Source: Monomorium pharaonis (lineage: Eukaryota > Arthropoda > Insecta > Hymenoptera > Formicidae). From it: DNA of 64,000 nucleotides. Under the pieces are notes generated by a model that saw nothing but the letters and a program-made list of their open reading frames with translations, had not been told where the DNA came from and did not search any database. Where the stretch lies: positions 2,011,978 through 2,075,977 of the forward strand of contig NC_050468.1 of NCBI RefSeq assembly GCF_013373865.1, given 5' to 3'. How positions within the stretch are numbered: position 1 is the stretch's first letter; each line of letters opens with the position of its first letter. Shown piece after piece: positions 42,300 through 53,285 of the stretch. The position numbers were made by a program, and so were the translations under genes.

Positions 42300-42316
42300 G
42301 ACGGGGGAGGGGCGCA
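42300..42316 (+). other. Second polypurine-like tract after env
   Basis: ACGGGGGAGGGGCG lies about 75 bases after the env stop and resembles the genuine tract next to the 3' LTR (AAGGGGGAGGGA). The module between them holds the cysteine-rich ORF. It may be a remnant of an earlier LTR boundary or a second plus-strand primer. Confidence 0.4.
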
Positions 42317-42494
42317 TGGCAGTAACCAGCACGTCTCGAGTTAGCAAAACGTGACACACGATCACGTTACAGCAAATTGCCGGACTCTGGCAAGGAACGA
42401 CACGTGCACCAACGGTGCACAGCTGACTTAGCTATGACCATATATGGTCCGATAATGGGTTTCTACCCCACCAAATACAAATTTTTGGAAAATT

Positions 42495-42505
42495 ATAAAA
42501 ACCAC
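42495..42505 (+). promoter_or_regulatory. Possible TATA box upstream of the cysteine-rich ORF
   Basis: AATTATAAAAAC about 110 bases before the ATG at 42612, with a TCAGT initiator-like site at about 42557. The spacing is longer than the usual 30 bases, so the call is weak. Confidence 0.3.
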
Positions 42506-42611
42506 GGCAGAGCCGCGCGACAAGAAAACTCGTAAACCAACACGAGCCAAGTCGCGTCAGTCAAAAGTTCCTGTGAAAAAAATCGCAAGTTCAACCAGAG
42601 GATTTCACAAG

Positions 42612-43034
42612 ATGAAGATCCCGAAGGAAACAGAACAGCCAATTGATGGGGTGCGCCCAATTGACCACCCTACTCGCTACGAGCGATTTCTGAGGAGCAT
42701 TTGCCTACGGCCAACCGAGAGGTGCCTCGTAGAAAACGAATTCGCCTGGAGGCGATGGTGCCGCAGGTGTTACCGGCCACACCGGGCCCAGTGCGAGGTA
42801 CGAGAACCAACCTCCCACGGGTACCGCACACAGCTGGCGACAGACGAGACATGGGAAACCATCACCCAGTGTTTCCTATGTGACACCATCCTTATGGACG
42901 TCCGACCGGCAAGGGACTGCCTACGGTGCCTTGCAGTATTCCTAGAAGACGAGGACGCCATCCAGGAAGCCCTCGACCTGAATATCAGCTACGAGACGTT
43001 CCAAAACTGCCGACCCAGCAACCCCGCTAATTAA
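42612..43034 (+). CDS. Cysteine-rich accessory ORF, unknown function
   Basis: I do not recognise this protein. From the ATG at 42612 it has 140 residues. Two CxxC pairs form zinc-binding-type clusters: CRRCYRPHRAQC near residue 52, and CFLCDTIL...CLRCL near residues 91-111, separated by acidic and aromatic residues. The C-terminus is NPAN. It lies in sense orientation between env and the 3' LTR, a place where complex retroviruses keep regulatory genes. The frame can be extended upstream to 42573, but without an ATG. No membrane segment. A zinc-dependent nucleic-acid- or protein-binding accessory factor is plausible but unproven. Confidence 0.65.
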   Translation: MKIPKETEQPIDGVRPIDHPTRYERFLRSICLRPTERCLVENEFAWRRWCRRCYRPHRAQCEVREPTSHGYRTQLATDETWETITQCFLCDTILMDVRPARDCLRCLAVFLEDEDAIQEALDLNISYETFQNCRPSNPAN

Positions 43035-43188
43035 GGCTACCAATGTAGGTACTACAAAACCTGCGTTTAAAAATAACCACGCTTATAGAAAAATTTGTAC
43101 CATACTTTATTGCGTATAGTTATAATAACAACCACAGCGAAATTTTAATCCGTGACCGATAACTCAGCCCCCTCGTTGTCTTCCTAAT

Positions 43189-43200
43189 AAGGGGGAGGGA
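43189..43200 (+). other. Gypsy polypurine tract
   Basis: AAGGGGGAGGGA directly abuts the 3' LTR (TGTTGTG), the expected plus-strand primer. Confidence 0.9.
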
Positions 43201-43702
43201 TGTTGTGAGTGCATCACACTCACATGTCGCAAGCGATAGACGGTGTCGCATGACACCTCGCGCGCGGCCATCGCCCGGCCTACATACCGGGCGTCGCACC
43301 GGGAAACGTACCCGGTTGCCTAAGACTCAACACCCAAAATCATCTGATTTTGGGGTGGAATCCGCATGGCCAGCAATTGCTGGCTAAGCGAGTATCCTGT
43401 CCAAAGGCCTATGACCGCGGAAGTACCTTCCCTGGTCATACGCCTAAAAACGGTGTATATATACACCGTGCGACAGACAACGAGCGGGCTTTGTCACACC
43501 GTATACAGCGACTCACGTATGTCGCCGACTCGTTAATATTTGTTACGGTTCATCATAAGTGTTATCAAGTGTACTAACAATAAGAATATACATATATATC
43601 CTGATATCACAACTGGCTATATTCTCTCGAAGACCTGACCCGAGGAGCATCGGCAGACGATCCCTAATCCCTGTGACCCTTTATTAAAGAAGGGCCACAA
43701 CA
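43201..43702 (+). repeat. Gypsy 3' LTR
   Basis: Same 502 bp as 33585-34086, with no difference found by eye, and followed by the TAGT duplication at 43703-43706. Confidence 0.95.
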
Positions 43703-43765
43703 TAGTACATAGAGACGTTGAAGGTTGGCTTACAGTAAAAAAGCTGTAAGAAAATTTTTTATATA

Positions 43766-43800
43766 CTAGTACATTACAAGCGCGCACTACGCGCATTTTG
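43766..43800 (-). other. Candidate Helitron 3' terminus with hairpin
   Basis: On the minus strand a short stem GCGCG-TAGTG-CGCGC is followed about 10 bases later by TACTAG and then T. A GC hairpin shortly before a CTRR end inserted next to T is the Helitron 3' signature. It lies downstream of the helicase on the correct strand. Confidence 0.5.
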
Positions 43801-44901
43801 TTTTATGTACATTATATATACTATAAATTTTTATATAAGAAGTTGTTAATATTACTAACATAAATTTTTTAAAGCGATATTTTGTTATTTTTTGTCAATT
43901 AAATATTTTATTTTATTAATGTTGATAAAAATGACTTATTTAGATTAGATAATTCACAACACTAATTCGCAACTACTATAAGAAAAAGCATAAAATTTGT
44001 TATCATTGTGATTGAAAGTTGCAATTACAAATTTACGGTATATCACTTTCTGCTGTAACAAATTTATATTATACGCATGTGCATTATTTGTCACTCATCT
44101 CATTCAATATATATTATCTTTCATTAGTAATGTTTAATTTTTTATTTTTATATTAAAAAAAATTATATGTATATTTCTTTATATACATAATTTTTAACTT
44201 GTTTACCATCACGCTGATTACCAAGATAAACTTTCAATGCTTGCCAAGAACGAACACGTGAAAAGGCAACATAAAGTTGTCCATGATTAAAGACATCTTT
44301 GCGAAGATCTATTCCTATTCTATCAAATGTCTGACCTTGTGATTTATTAATAGTCATTGCAAAAGCTAATTTTATTGGAAATTCTCTTCTCTTAAAAGTG
44401 AAAGGATATATATTTTCGCAATACAGTGTTATACGATTCAAGAAAATAATATTTCCTACTTTATCACCTGTTAAGATTTTGCATTTTGACAAATGATCAC
44501 CAAGTTCTATAATCATTAATCAAGTACCATTGCAAAGACCTTCACTAATAGTAAGATTTCTAATTAACATAATAATACAATTTGGTTTTCAACGTAAATC
44601 ATGAGAAGGTAAAAACAATGGAGATAAAGTATTTAAATATTCTGGTAATAAAACTTCACTAATATCACCATTATCACCACAATTTTCAGTACTGTCTATA
44701 CTTGCATAAATTCGTTTTTTAAATATATCTAATAATTCGACAACTTGTTTATTGATTTCATCTACATCAATATTTCTTGCAGAAAGTATTGCGCACGTTT
44801 TGCCATTTTATTATATTCTTTATTTCGTATTATATCACCATATATATCTTCTGCAATATTGGCATTAGTAGATGCAATACAACAATCTGGAAGATGTATA
44901 T

Positions 44902-45563
44902 CCCAGTAAGCAAGAAACATTGATCAACATTTTTGAAATGTTAATTTTAGAGAAATTTCTTAACATTATAACTTAATGTTTTATAAAACCTAAGTGGCAT
45001 ATACTTTTGGATGGTTCAACCTAAGTATTATATACTAAGTGTATCAAATTTAACCTAAATAATAGATTCTAAATGCGTCAAATTTAACTTAAGTAATATA
45101 TATTTATTCTTATATAAAATAATTTTAATTTGACACTACTGTATGAAATTTTAATAAAATAATCTTTTTCCCAAGAAGAACAAAAAATATATTTTCTCTA
45201 CAAAAAGTAATGATATAAAGGAAATGCGCCAACTATAAAAATAGATGTTCATACGAACTAGAACATCTAGCAAGTAGTTACCGTAGATATTAAGCAACGC
45301 CAATGCGACTGTGGTGGGATAACCGTGCTTGTTGAAAAACAACGTAAATTTAATTTTTTTCTTACATTATAATTATGTTATTTCAACATTTTTACAATGT
45401 TGTTTTAACATTTTATTTCAACATTACCGAAACTTCCAAATTGAAGTCAAAGTTTATTCATAATGACGTTGTATACAACGTTAAAAACTACATACTTGGA
45501 AACGTACTATGTTAGCAGGTAACGTTATAATGTTGTTGCAGCAATGTTTTTGTGCTTACTGGG
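44902..45563. mobile_element. MITE with CCCAG..AGCACA termini, inserted in helicase
   Basis: Ends CCCAGTAAGCAAGAAACATTG and, inverted, CCCAGTAAGCACAAAAACATT, flanked by AT (44900-44901, 45564-45565). The interior is filled with variations of AACATTTT/AACGTTATAATGTTG and a TAAGTATTATATA-like array near 45000-45110. No coding region. It shares termini with two other elements in the window. Confidence 0.75.
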
Positions 45564-46240
45564 ATTATTATTTCAATCATTTAATACGCCATCTCCCATA
45601 TCTAATAAAAATTTTGCAAATTCAGTTTCTTCTGAAAAAACTCGCATTTTCTGTTAAAAAAAATTTTAGAAAATGTTTCCAAGCATAATTAAACTTAATC
45701 GAAAGATTCACGATTTCACTTCGAGTACTATGTATTTTAACAGGCAGTAGTTGTTTAAAATCACCACCTAATATAATAATTTTTCCACCAAAAGGTAAAT
45801 CATTATCAATATTACATAACGTTCGATCTATAATTTCTAAAGCATATCGTGGTACTATTGGCGCTTCATCCCAAATAAAAATGTGTTTTTTTTTAATATT
45901 GAGCTTCCTTTGATTGGATTTTAATGTTAGATGTTGAATCAGCAAATAATAGTACTGGTAATCCAAATGTTTTATGAACTGTTTTTCCTCCTGGTAATAA
46001 TGTTGCTGCAATGCCCGTGGAAGTCATCGTACATACATGCTTATTACGAATTTTGGCTAAATAATAGATAGTTATACATATATATAAATGTTTTACCTGA
46101 TAGAGGTATATAGAAGAATAAAAAGAAAAAAAGAAAAATAATAAAATAATACATAAAATGAAATTATAAAATTTCATTTTATATATTATGTGTTTTATAT
46201 TTAGTATCTGCTGGAACAATCTTGCTCCTTACTATTTATA

Positions 46241-46491
46241 AAATTCACAGAGATCCATATCCAGTTTTTGACCATATCCAAAGATATTCACATAGATTTT
46301 TGCCTGAGGAGATACATCATCTTCATTCTTCCACATGAAGCAAATTTATGAAGAATAAAAAGAAAAAAAAGAAAAAAAATATAATAATAATAAAATAATA
46401 AATTTAGGTGTTTTATTAAAATTAAAATTAATTGTTCTCTTTTTCTAAATTAAAAATAAAATTATTTACTCTCTCTCTAATTTAGAAAAAA

Positions 46492-46537
<46 letters not shown>

Positions 46538-46674
46538 TCTTTGCATTTTTTCATTCCCTTTTTGCGTATTTATTAAAATGAAAATTAATTACTCTTTTAT
46601 TCTTTAAATTAAAAATGAAATGATTTACTTCCTCTCTTTAATAATTAATTATTTTCTCTCTCTAAATAAAAAAT
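46241..46674. other. AT- and CT-rich stretch, no gene
   Basis: Possibly the tail of helicase-derived sequence near 46250-46360, then AT-rich DNA with a TC microsatellite at about 46495-46537. Nothing else is supported. Confidence 0.5.
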
Positions 46675-47190
46675 TTCATACAAAAGTTTTACGCCATGAA
46701 TACCTCTATTTAACTATGCTATTTATTTTTTAAAGAAAAAAAAATTTTTTTTTAATTTTTTAGAAAAAATAAATAGAATAGTTAAATAGAGGCATTTATA
46801 CTGTAAAACTTTGGTATGAAACATTTTTCAATATTTTGTTTAGTTTACGAGATATATCGAGAAAACGCAAAAATGTATCAACTTTGAAGCGTGGTTTCAC
46901 CCCTTCAGGCCGTTTTTGAATCAAAATAAAAAATTTCTAAATTATTTACCCCGTCTACATTTCTGCCAAGTTTCATTAAAATCAGAAAATTTTCCTTTTG
47001 GGCTTACAAACGGTTTGAAGAAGGGAAACCACTCTTTAAAGATTGAGATATTTTTATCTTTTTTCGATATATCTCGTCAACTAAACAAAATATAAAAAAA
47101 TGTTTATACAAAAGTTTTACAGCATAAATACCTTTATTTAACTACGTTTATTTTTGTTAAATATGTTTGTTTTTCGAAAAAACAATTTTT
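46675..47190. repeat. Relic of the TAA fold-back family
   Basis: A small palindrome centred near 46745 (GAATACCTCTATTTAACTA and its inverse), then GAGATATATCGAGAAAACG, TGGTTTCACCCCTT and CCAAGTTTCATTAAAATCAG. The same words, in the same order, make up the arms of the element at 56123-58149. Both termini are missing. Confidence 0.6.
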
Positions 47191-47324
47191 TTATATTAAA
47201 ATAAATTTTTAATAAAATTGACTTTTATGTACATAGCATTTATAAAGTAATTATACTATCTTATAATACGTTTTATTTATATTATCTATATGTATATTAT
47301 GCATGTTATATATTATCTATGTTA

Positions 47325-47727
47325 TAATAGGGAGCGTTTCAGATGCGCACAGTAATAAACGGACACAGCAGGCTGAGTGAAACGGACACAGTAACAAACG
47401 GACACATACCAAACGGACACAGTAATAAACGGACACAGTAACAAACGGACACAGACCAAATGCGCACAGAGCGAAACAAACATAGTGCGAAACGGACACA
47501 GTAACAAAGGGACACAGACCAAATGCGCACAGAGCGAAACGGACACAGTGCGAAACGGACACAGACCAAATGCACACGGACCAAATGCGCACACTGCACA
47601 TGCGCACACTGCACGTGCGCACGGACCAAATGCAATCCATGTACATTGCAAGCAGAGTAAAGTCTACATAGGTTAGCGACTTGGACGGGGTGGGTGCGGG
47701 AGGGGGCCGAAGGCCCCCCTTGCATCC

Positions 47728-47771
<44 letters not shown>

Positions 47772-48030
47772 GAGTGTGTATGTGTGTGCGTGCAAAGCAT
47801 TCACTGCATCACATGGGTTTGCGACTTTCCGTGTGTGCATTTGGTCCGTACGCATGTGCAGTGTGCGCATTTGGTCTGTGTCCGTTTCGCACTGCAGTGT
47901 GCGCATTTGGTCTGTGTCCGTTTCGCACTATGTCCGTTTGATTTGTATCCGTTTGTTACTGTGTCCGTTTCACTCAGCTTGCTGTGTCCGTTTATTACTG
48001 TGCGCATCTGGAACTCACTCTTATAATACT
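47325..48030. repeat. Mirrored minisatellite element
   Basis: The outer ends (GAGCGTTTCAGATGCGCACAG at about 47333 and, inverted, GAGTTCCAGATGCGCACAG ending near 48017) enclose arrays of about 11-13-base units such as AAACGGACACAGT, AAATGCGCACAG and GACCAAATGC. The right half carries the same units reverse-complemented. A GC-rich block and a TG microsatellite (about 47729-47797) form the centre. Related units occur at 15481-16060. No protein is likely, although frames are open by chance. Confidence 0.7.
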
Positions 48031-48521
48031 ATACATTTATATTATCTGCATTCCTGTATGTACACTCCGCATCAAAATTAGGGGATCACTTTTAATCTAC
48101 CCAAAAATACCCAAAATTAAAACTTACATAACTTCGCGGGAAATGGTCGTAGAAAGAAAAATAAAAAAGCATTTTGAAGCTTGAAACCTCAGTTATAAGA
48201 CACATTAAACCGTTTGAACTAAAAACGAATTCCCTCAAATAGATGGCGCTTTGAACATAACTGTGAAAAAATTTCAAAAAATACTCAATTTTGAAATCGT
48301 ACATGGACATTAAAAAATTTTTTTGAAAATTTTTATTACAGCTAATCTAAAGCTTAAAGTCTCCTCTTTAAATTGGTTTCTTAAAATTTATCCTACAATT
48401 TTTTTCCGCCGAGTTATTCCACTTTCAAATAAACCATGCATTTTCGACACTTTCTTTGAAAAATATTCAGATGCCGCAGGCATTAAATGTCTAAATTATC
48501 CAAGGGATGTACTAGGAGTAG

Positions 48522-48523
<2 letters not shown>

Positions 48524-48608
<85 letters not shown>
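48524..48608. repeat. (TG)n microsatellite, left Tc1 arm
   Basis: About 42 TG units, the mirror counterpart of the longer CA run at 50710-50842. Confidence 0.95.
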
Positions 48609-48609
<1 letters not shown>

Positions 48610-48689
48610 TTGAACTTACTGTTCAGAAACGAGTGTTGCCACCTCTTTGCCGAATAACTTCCTGACATCGAACTCGCATATTGATGCAG

Positions 48690-49642
48690 CGACGTATATC
48701 GTCTTAAGAAATTTCACGCCAAATTTGTTGAAGGGCGGCAGTTAATTCTTCCAAGTTCATTGATTGTACTTCGAGACTTCTCAGACTACGACCAAGCATG
48801 TCTCAAACATGTTCGATCGGATTTAGGTCCGGACTCATGGCAGGATGATTAAGAAGCGGAATGTTGTTGTCTCTAAAGAAACGAAGAGTATGCTGAGCAA
48901 TATGTGGACGGGCATTATCTTGCATAAAAATAAATTCTTGCCCCATAATATCCCGCATTGGTAATACGTAAGGATGCAATATTTCGTCGACATATCGTTG
49001 TGCAGTAAGTCCTGGTGGCGGCACTATGACGAGTTCTGTACGATGGAAGCTCGAAATACCCGCCCAAACCATTACAGAACCTCCGTGAAATGCTCTTACT
49101 GGAACCATGTGGCGTTGCTGGTATCGTTCTCCTCGTCGTCGCCAAATGCGTGCACGTCGATCATTGCCATACAAACAAAATCGCGATTTGTCAGTGAATA
49201 ATACGCGATTCCACTGTCTTGGACTCCATTCCACATGTGTGCGTGTATATCGTAAGCGCGCACGACGATGATTTAAAGTCAACGCTGGTGCTGGAGCACG
49301 TTGACGTGACCGCAATCCAGTGTCCCTTAGGCGTCGTCTAATGGTAGACACACTGAGATTCCCATAGACTTCTCTAAATTGATCTCTGACTTGCCTTGCT
49401 GTGACCACTGGATTGTCCACAACGAAACGAACTATTGCTCTGTCGGTTCTTTGATCTGTTACACGTCTACGGCCTTGGCCTTGACGTCTTCGAAAATCGT
49501 TGGTTTCCCGATAACGTGACCATGTACGACTTAACACTGACTGACTAACACCTAAACGTCTTGCAACATAACGTTGACTGTTACCTTCTTGTAGAAGAGT
49601 AACAATCTGAACTGCTTGCATTTTCGTAAGCTGTCTCGGCAT
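48690..49642 (-). pseudogene. Tc1-like DD34E transposase, left copy
   Basis: From ATG 49642 the minus strand encodes a paired-type HTH (MPRQLTKMQAVQIVTLLQEG, VARRLGVSQSVLSRTWSRY), an HTH_Tnp/GRPR-like linker, and the catalytic core: FTDKSRFCLYG, MQDNARPH and MSPDLNPIEH, with 34 residues between second Asp and Glu. A TGA at about 48803 replaces the Trp codon kept in the other copy, and a TAA at about 48692 stands where relatives carry Gln. FTDK has Lys where the other copy has Glu. The N-terminus is complete. The protein would cut and paste the element at TA; this copy is truncated. Confidence 0.9.
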
Positions 49643-49690
49643 TTTCGAAAATGCATTAACCGTGATAACACTTCGCTTTATTAAAGCCCG

Positions 49691-49885
49691 AATCAGAAAT
49701 TGAAAAACCTGGTGCTACAAAATACTGCTTAATGAAATGGATTTTCTTTAATCAGAAATTGAGAAACCTGGTTCTACAAAATACTGCTTAATGGAATGGA
49801 TTTTCTTTAATCAGAAATTGAAAAACCTGGTGCTACAAAATACTGCTTAATGGAATGGATTTTCTTTAATCAGAAATTGAGAAAG
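49691..49885. repeat. 59-bp tandem repeat at the Tc1 centre
   Basis: Units beginning AATCAGAAATTGAAAAACCT start at 49691, 49750, 49809 and 49868 (partial). They lie exactly between the two transposase copies. Confidence 0.9.
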
Positions 49886-49887
49886 TT

Positions 49888-50700
49888 CGTTTCGTTGTGG
49901 ACAATCCAGTGGTCACAGCAAGGCAAGTCAGAGATCAATTTAGAGAAGTCTGTAGGAATCTCAGTGTGTCTACCATTAAAAGACGCCTAAGAGACACTGG
50001 ATTGCGGTCACGTCAACGTGCTCCAGCACCAGCGTTGATTTTAAATCATCGTCGTGCGCGCTTACGATATGCACGCACACATGTGGAATGGAGTCCAAAA
50101 CAGTGGAATCGCGTATTATTCACTGACGAATCGCGATTTTGTTTGTATGGCAATGATCGACGTGTACGCATTTGGCGACGACGAGGAGAACGATACCAGC
50201 AACGCCACATGGTTCCAGTGAGAGCATTTCACGGAGGTTCTGTAATGGTTTGGGCGGGTATTTCGAGCTTCTATCGTACAAAACTCGTCATAGTGCCGCC
50301 ACCAGGACTTACTGCACAACGATATGTCGACGAAATATTGCATCCTTATGTATTACCAATGCGGGATATTATGGGGCAAGAATTTATTTTTATGCAAGAT
50401 AATGCCCGTCCACATATTGCTCAGCATACTCTTCGTTTCTTTAGAGACAACAACATTCCGCTTCTTAATCATCCTGCCATGAGTCCGGACCTAAATCCGA
50501 TCGAACATGTTTGGGACATGCTTGGTCGTAGTCTGAGAAGTCTCGAAGTACAATCAATGAACTTGGAAGAATTAACTGCCGCCCTTCAACAAATTTGGCG
50601 TGAAATTTCTTAAGACGATATACGTCGCTGCATCAATATGCGAGTTCGATGTCAGGAAGTTATTCGGCAAAGAGGTGGCAACACTCGTTTCTGAACAGTA
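49888..50700 (+). pseudogene. Tc1-like DD34E transposase, right copy, N-terminus lost
   Basis: Begins abruptly within the linker (FVVDNPVVTARQVRDQFREV) after the central repeats, so the DNA-binding HTH region is absent. The catalytic core is intact: FTDESRFCLYG, MQDNARPH, DLNPIEHVWDMLGRS. It ends at the same TAA (about 50611) as the left copy, after which the frame continues with DDIRRCIN. The shared TAA shows that the two copies derive from one already mutated parent or have been converted. It cannot bind its ends without the HTH. Confidence 0.9.
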
Positions 50701-50707
50701 AGTTCAA

Positions 50708-50842
<135 letters not shown>

Positions 50843-51847
50843 CTACTCCTAGTACATCCCTTGGATAATTTAGTCATTTAATGCCTGCGGCATCTGAATA
50901 TTTTTCAAAGAAAGTGTCGAAAATGCATGGTTTATTTAAAAGTGGAATAATTCGGCGGAAAAAAATCGTAGGATAAATTTTAAGAAACCAATTTAAAGAG
51001 GAGACTTTAAGCTTTAGATTAGCTGTAATAAAAATTTTCAAAAAAATTTTTTAATGTCCATGTACGATGTATGTTTCAAAGTTGAGTATTTTTTGAAATT
51101 TTTTCACAGTTATGTTCAAAGCGCCATCTATTTGAGGGAAATCGTTTTTAGTTCACACGGTTTAATGTGTCTTATAACTGAGGTTTCAAGCTTCAAAATG
51201 CTTTTTTATTTTTCTTTCTACGACCATTTCCCGCGAAGTTATGTAAGTTTTAATTTTGGGTATTTTTGGGTAGATTAAAAGTGATCCCCTAATTTTGATG
51301 CGGAGTGTATTAGTTTTCATCTAACAGTTGCGCAATATTAGAGCAGTCACGTTGCTATCACACAGTTCATTCTGTCTACGTCACATATTTTACATTCAAG
51401 TTTTATATTCGTCGTGTCACGGTATGTATCATATATGAAATGGAAATCACATATTAAGGGGCTACATACACCCAGAGACGTAAAAAATAGGCCTTTTTCT
51501 CGATTTTTTTTTTTTTCGAAACGTAATGTATGTAATTAATTCTAGTTTTCTTTACTTTAAAATACATTCTTAGAACATGTTTCAGAATACATTTGAACTA
51601 AAAATATTAAAAAATGGCGGAGATATTGTCCTCGTCGCAAGACCTTGTTAAAAAAAGGTGCTCCGCGGTGCCAATTGCAGCTCGTACAGAACTTATTTGA
51701 AACAGACCAGCCTAGAATTTTCTTAAACTGAATGATATTATCTAGTCTTTATCGTGGCCGATTTTTAAAATATCAATTTTTGGCAAAATGGCGGCCGTTT
51801 AAAGAAAAAAAGCAATTTTTTAGGGTAAAAATCGGTCGTTTTTTTAA

Positions 51848-52159
51848 CTATACATTTTTATAATGTCTTGCCAGCGCTGTCAAAAGAAACAGGAGATCTA
51901 TATCTTCCCCTACAACGAAAACAGAATCATATGATGGAGACAAATTGATCGCTGTGTTGATAATTAATGAATCAGCATCTTCCATGACCTGTATCACTAC
52001 TATGTTAGACTCATCAAATTTTTTATGTAGCATGGAAATAAAACGAAATTTATTAGTTTCGTTACATAAAAATTTATCTTGGGAAACTGTCGCTATCATT
52101 GACTCATCAAAATTTATTTGAACGCAATTTTGCTTCTTTGATCGAAAAGTACGAATCAT
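51848..52159 (-). pseudogene. Fragment of transposon-associated PIN/FEN-like protein, N part
   Basis: The minus-strand frame reads FLCNETNKFRFISML, MEDADSLIINTAINL and VVGEDIDLLFLLTAL. The DAD and GED-DLL pattern resembles PIN/flap-nuclease-like proteins found in high copy in arthropod and cnidarian genomes. Its continuation lies next to it on the opposite strand (52100-52821), so an inversion has split the gene. I do not know the function. Confidence 0.5.
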
Positions 52160-52821
52160 TAAACGAAATTATCCAAGTGTTCAAGAATGAAAATGCAGAT
52201 CGTAAAGACATCATCTTGGGTGGCGAAAAATTATTGACCGCACTTTACAGCAATTTTAATGATAATATCACTTTAGATACTCTCCGCTATCAATGTTTCG
52301 TGAAATCTATTACAAAAAATAAATTTAATTTAATGTCTCTACCGCCTACAAGTGATGCCGCACAATACCATTCGCTTTGAACCTATCATCAAGTTCAATT
52401 ATGGTACGACAGATCAAAAAACGCAGAAGAATGGAGATAGAAACGCAGTAAAATTGGCCTTACTCTAATAACAACTACGAAAGATCTAGTTCCTCAAGCG
52501 CTATTAAAATTCATCTCATGCAAATGCAAAAAAGGATGTGGACAAGCATGCGGATGTGGGAAGACAGATTTAAAGTGTTCTATTATATGTGCTTTTTGTA
52601 ATGGAGTATCGTGTCAAAACGTTCTAGAAGTACTCTCAGACTTTGATGATGAAGACGACAATGATGATGACGAGGAAACTCGTGAAATCAATCAATTTTT
52701 CAACAACGAAATGGAAGACGATAAAGATAAAATCGAAGAAGAAGAAGAGAATTCTCAGGTTGAACCAATCGATCCCGATCAACCGGGTCCATCTAGAAGA
52801 TCGAAAAAATTAAAACGCTGA
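52130..52821 (+). pseudogene. Fragment of the same protein, C part with Cys-rich tail
   Basis: Frame 52099-52380 carries GGEKLLTALYSNF and NLMSLPPTSDAAQYHSL. After stops it continues near 52505 with LLKFISCKCKKGCGQACGCG and LKCSIICAFC, a cysteine-rich CXC-like module. It ends in an acidic stretch and PGPSRRSKKLKR at about 52820. From memory, in related proteins these parts follow the DAD/GED domain directly, whereas here that domain lies inverted beside them. Confidence 0.5.
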
Positions 52822-53285
52822 TCTTCTATTCCTTGAGACAGTGCATTGTGGATTAGGCCTATTGGGGAAACCACATAAAAAAACGCGCCTTTTACTTTAC
52901 CTCCACGGTGGTGGGAAAAAAATAAAAAATTTTTATTAACTAACTTAAATTTTCAAAGAAAATTGAAATATTCTGACAAATTGGAAAAAATACTCCACTT
53001 TATCGCATTGTATCTCGGAAACTATTGATCTGAGAAAAAAAATGTTAAAACATAAAACGTAGAGAATTTTATGCTTTACATTTTTTATAATAACTATTTT
53101 TTACGTATCTCACACCAGAGACGAGATATCCGTAAAAAAGTGATTTTTTGCTCCATTTTTTCAATATGGCGGCGCGAGCGGCAACATTTCAAGGTCAAAC
53201 ACTCAGAGTATTAATTAGTATGCTAAACTTAAGAACTATGCCAAGTATAAAGTTTCCTTGACCTTTTGCAAGGTAAAACTACCTA

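Larger units (their letters stand above)
33581..43706 (+). mobile_element. Complete errantivirus-like Gypsy element
   Basis: Two 502-bp LTRs, apparently identical on reading through, bound a 9.1-kb interior. TAGT at 33581-33584 and 43703-43706 is the target duplication. Interior order: tRNA-Leu primer site, leader with splice donor, Gag-protease, UGA, RT-RNase H-integrase, an antisense acidic ORF, Env with a splice acceptor, a cysteine-rich ORF, polypurine tract. All frames are open. The layout with Env matches insect errantiviruses, which can be infectious particles in germline-soma transfer. The two extra ORFs are not part of the standard plan that I know. Confidence 0.95.
43766..46240 (-). 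pseudogene. Helitron relic: Pif1-like helicase fragments
   Basis: Minus-strand fragments in order from 46219: MTSTGIAATLLPGGKTVHKTF, HIFIWDEAPIVPRYALEIID with PFGGKIIILGGDFKQLLPV (Pif1/RecD motifs II and III), a middle piece near 44750 (NIDVDEINKQVVELL), and at 44516-44163 LAFAMTINKSQGQTFDRIGI followed by VAFSRV (motifs V/VI). These belong to the C-terminal helicase of the Rep/Hel protein of Helitrons. The Rep nuclease half is missing, stops and shifts are frequent, and a MITE interrupts the helicase. A candidate 3' terminus is at 43766. Confidence 0.8.

Noticed and set aside
42573..42611. Upstream start for the cysteine-rich ORF
   Set aside because: The frame begins there with GTG, not ATG; the first ATG is at 42612.
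47325..48030. CRISPR-like array
   Set aside because: Units are contiguous and degenerate, there are no unique spacers of constant length, and the DNA is from an animal.
47317..48081. Several overlapping Cys/Val/Ser-rich frames that look like a repeat protein
   Set aside because: They exist in several frames and on both strands because the DNA is a mirrored minisatellite of 11-13-base units.
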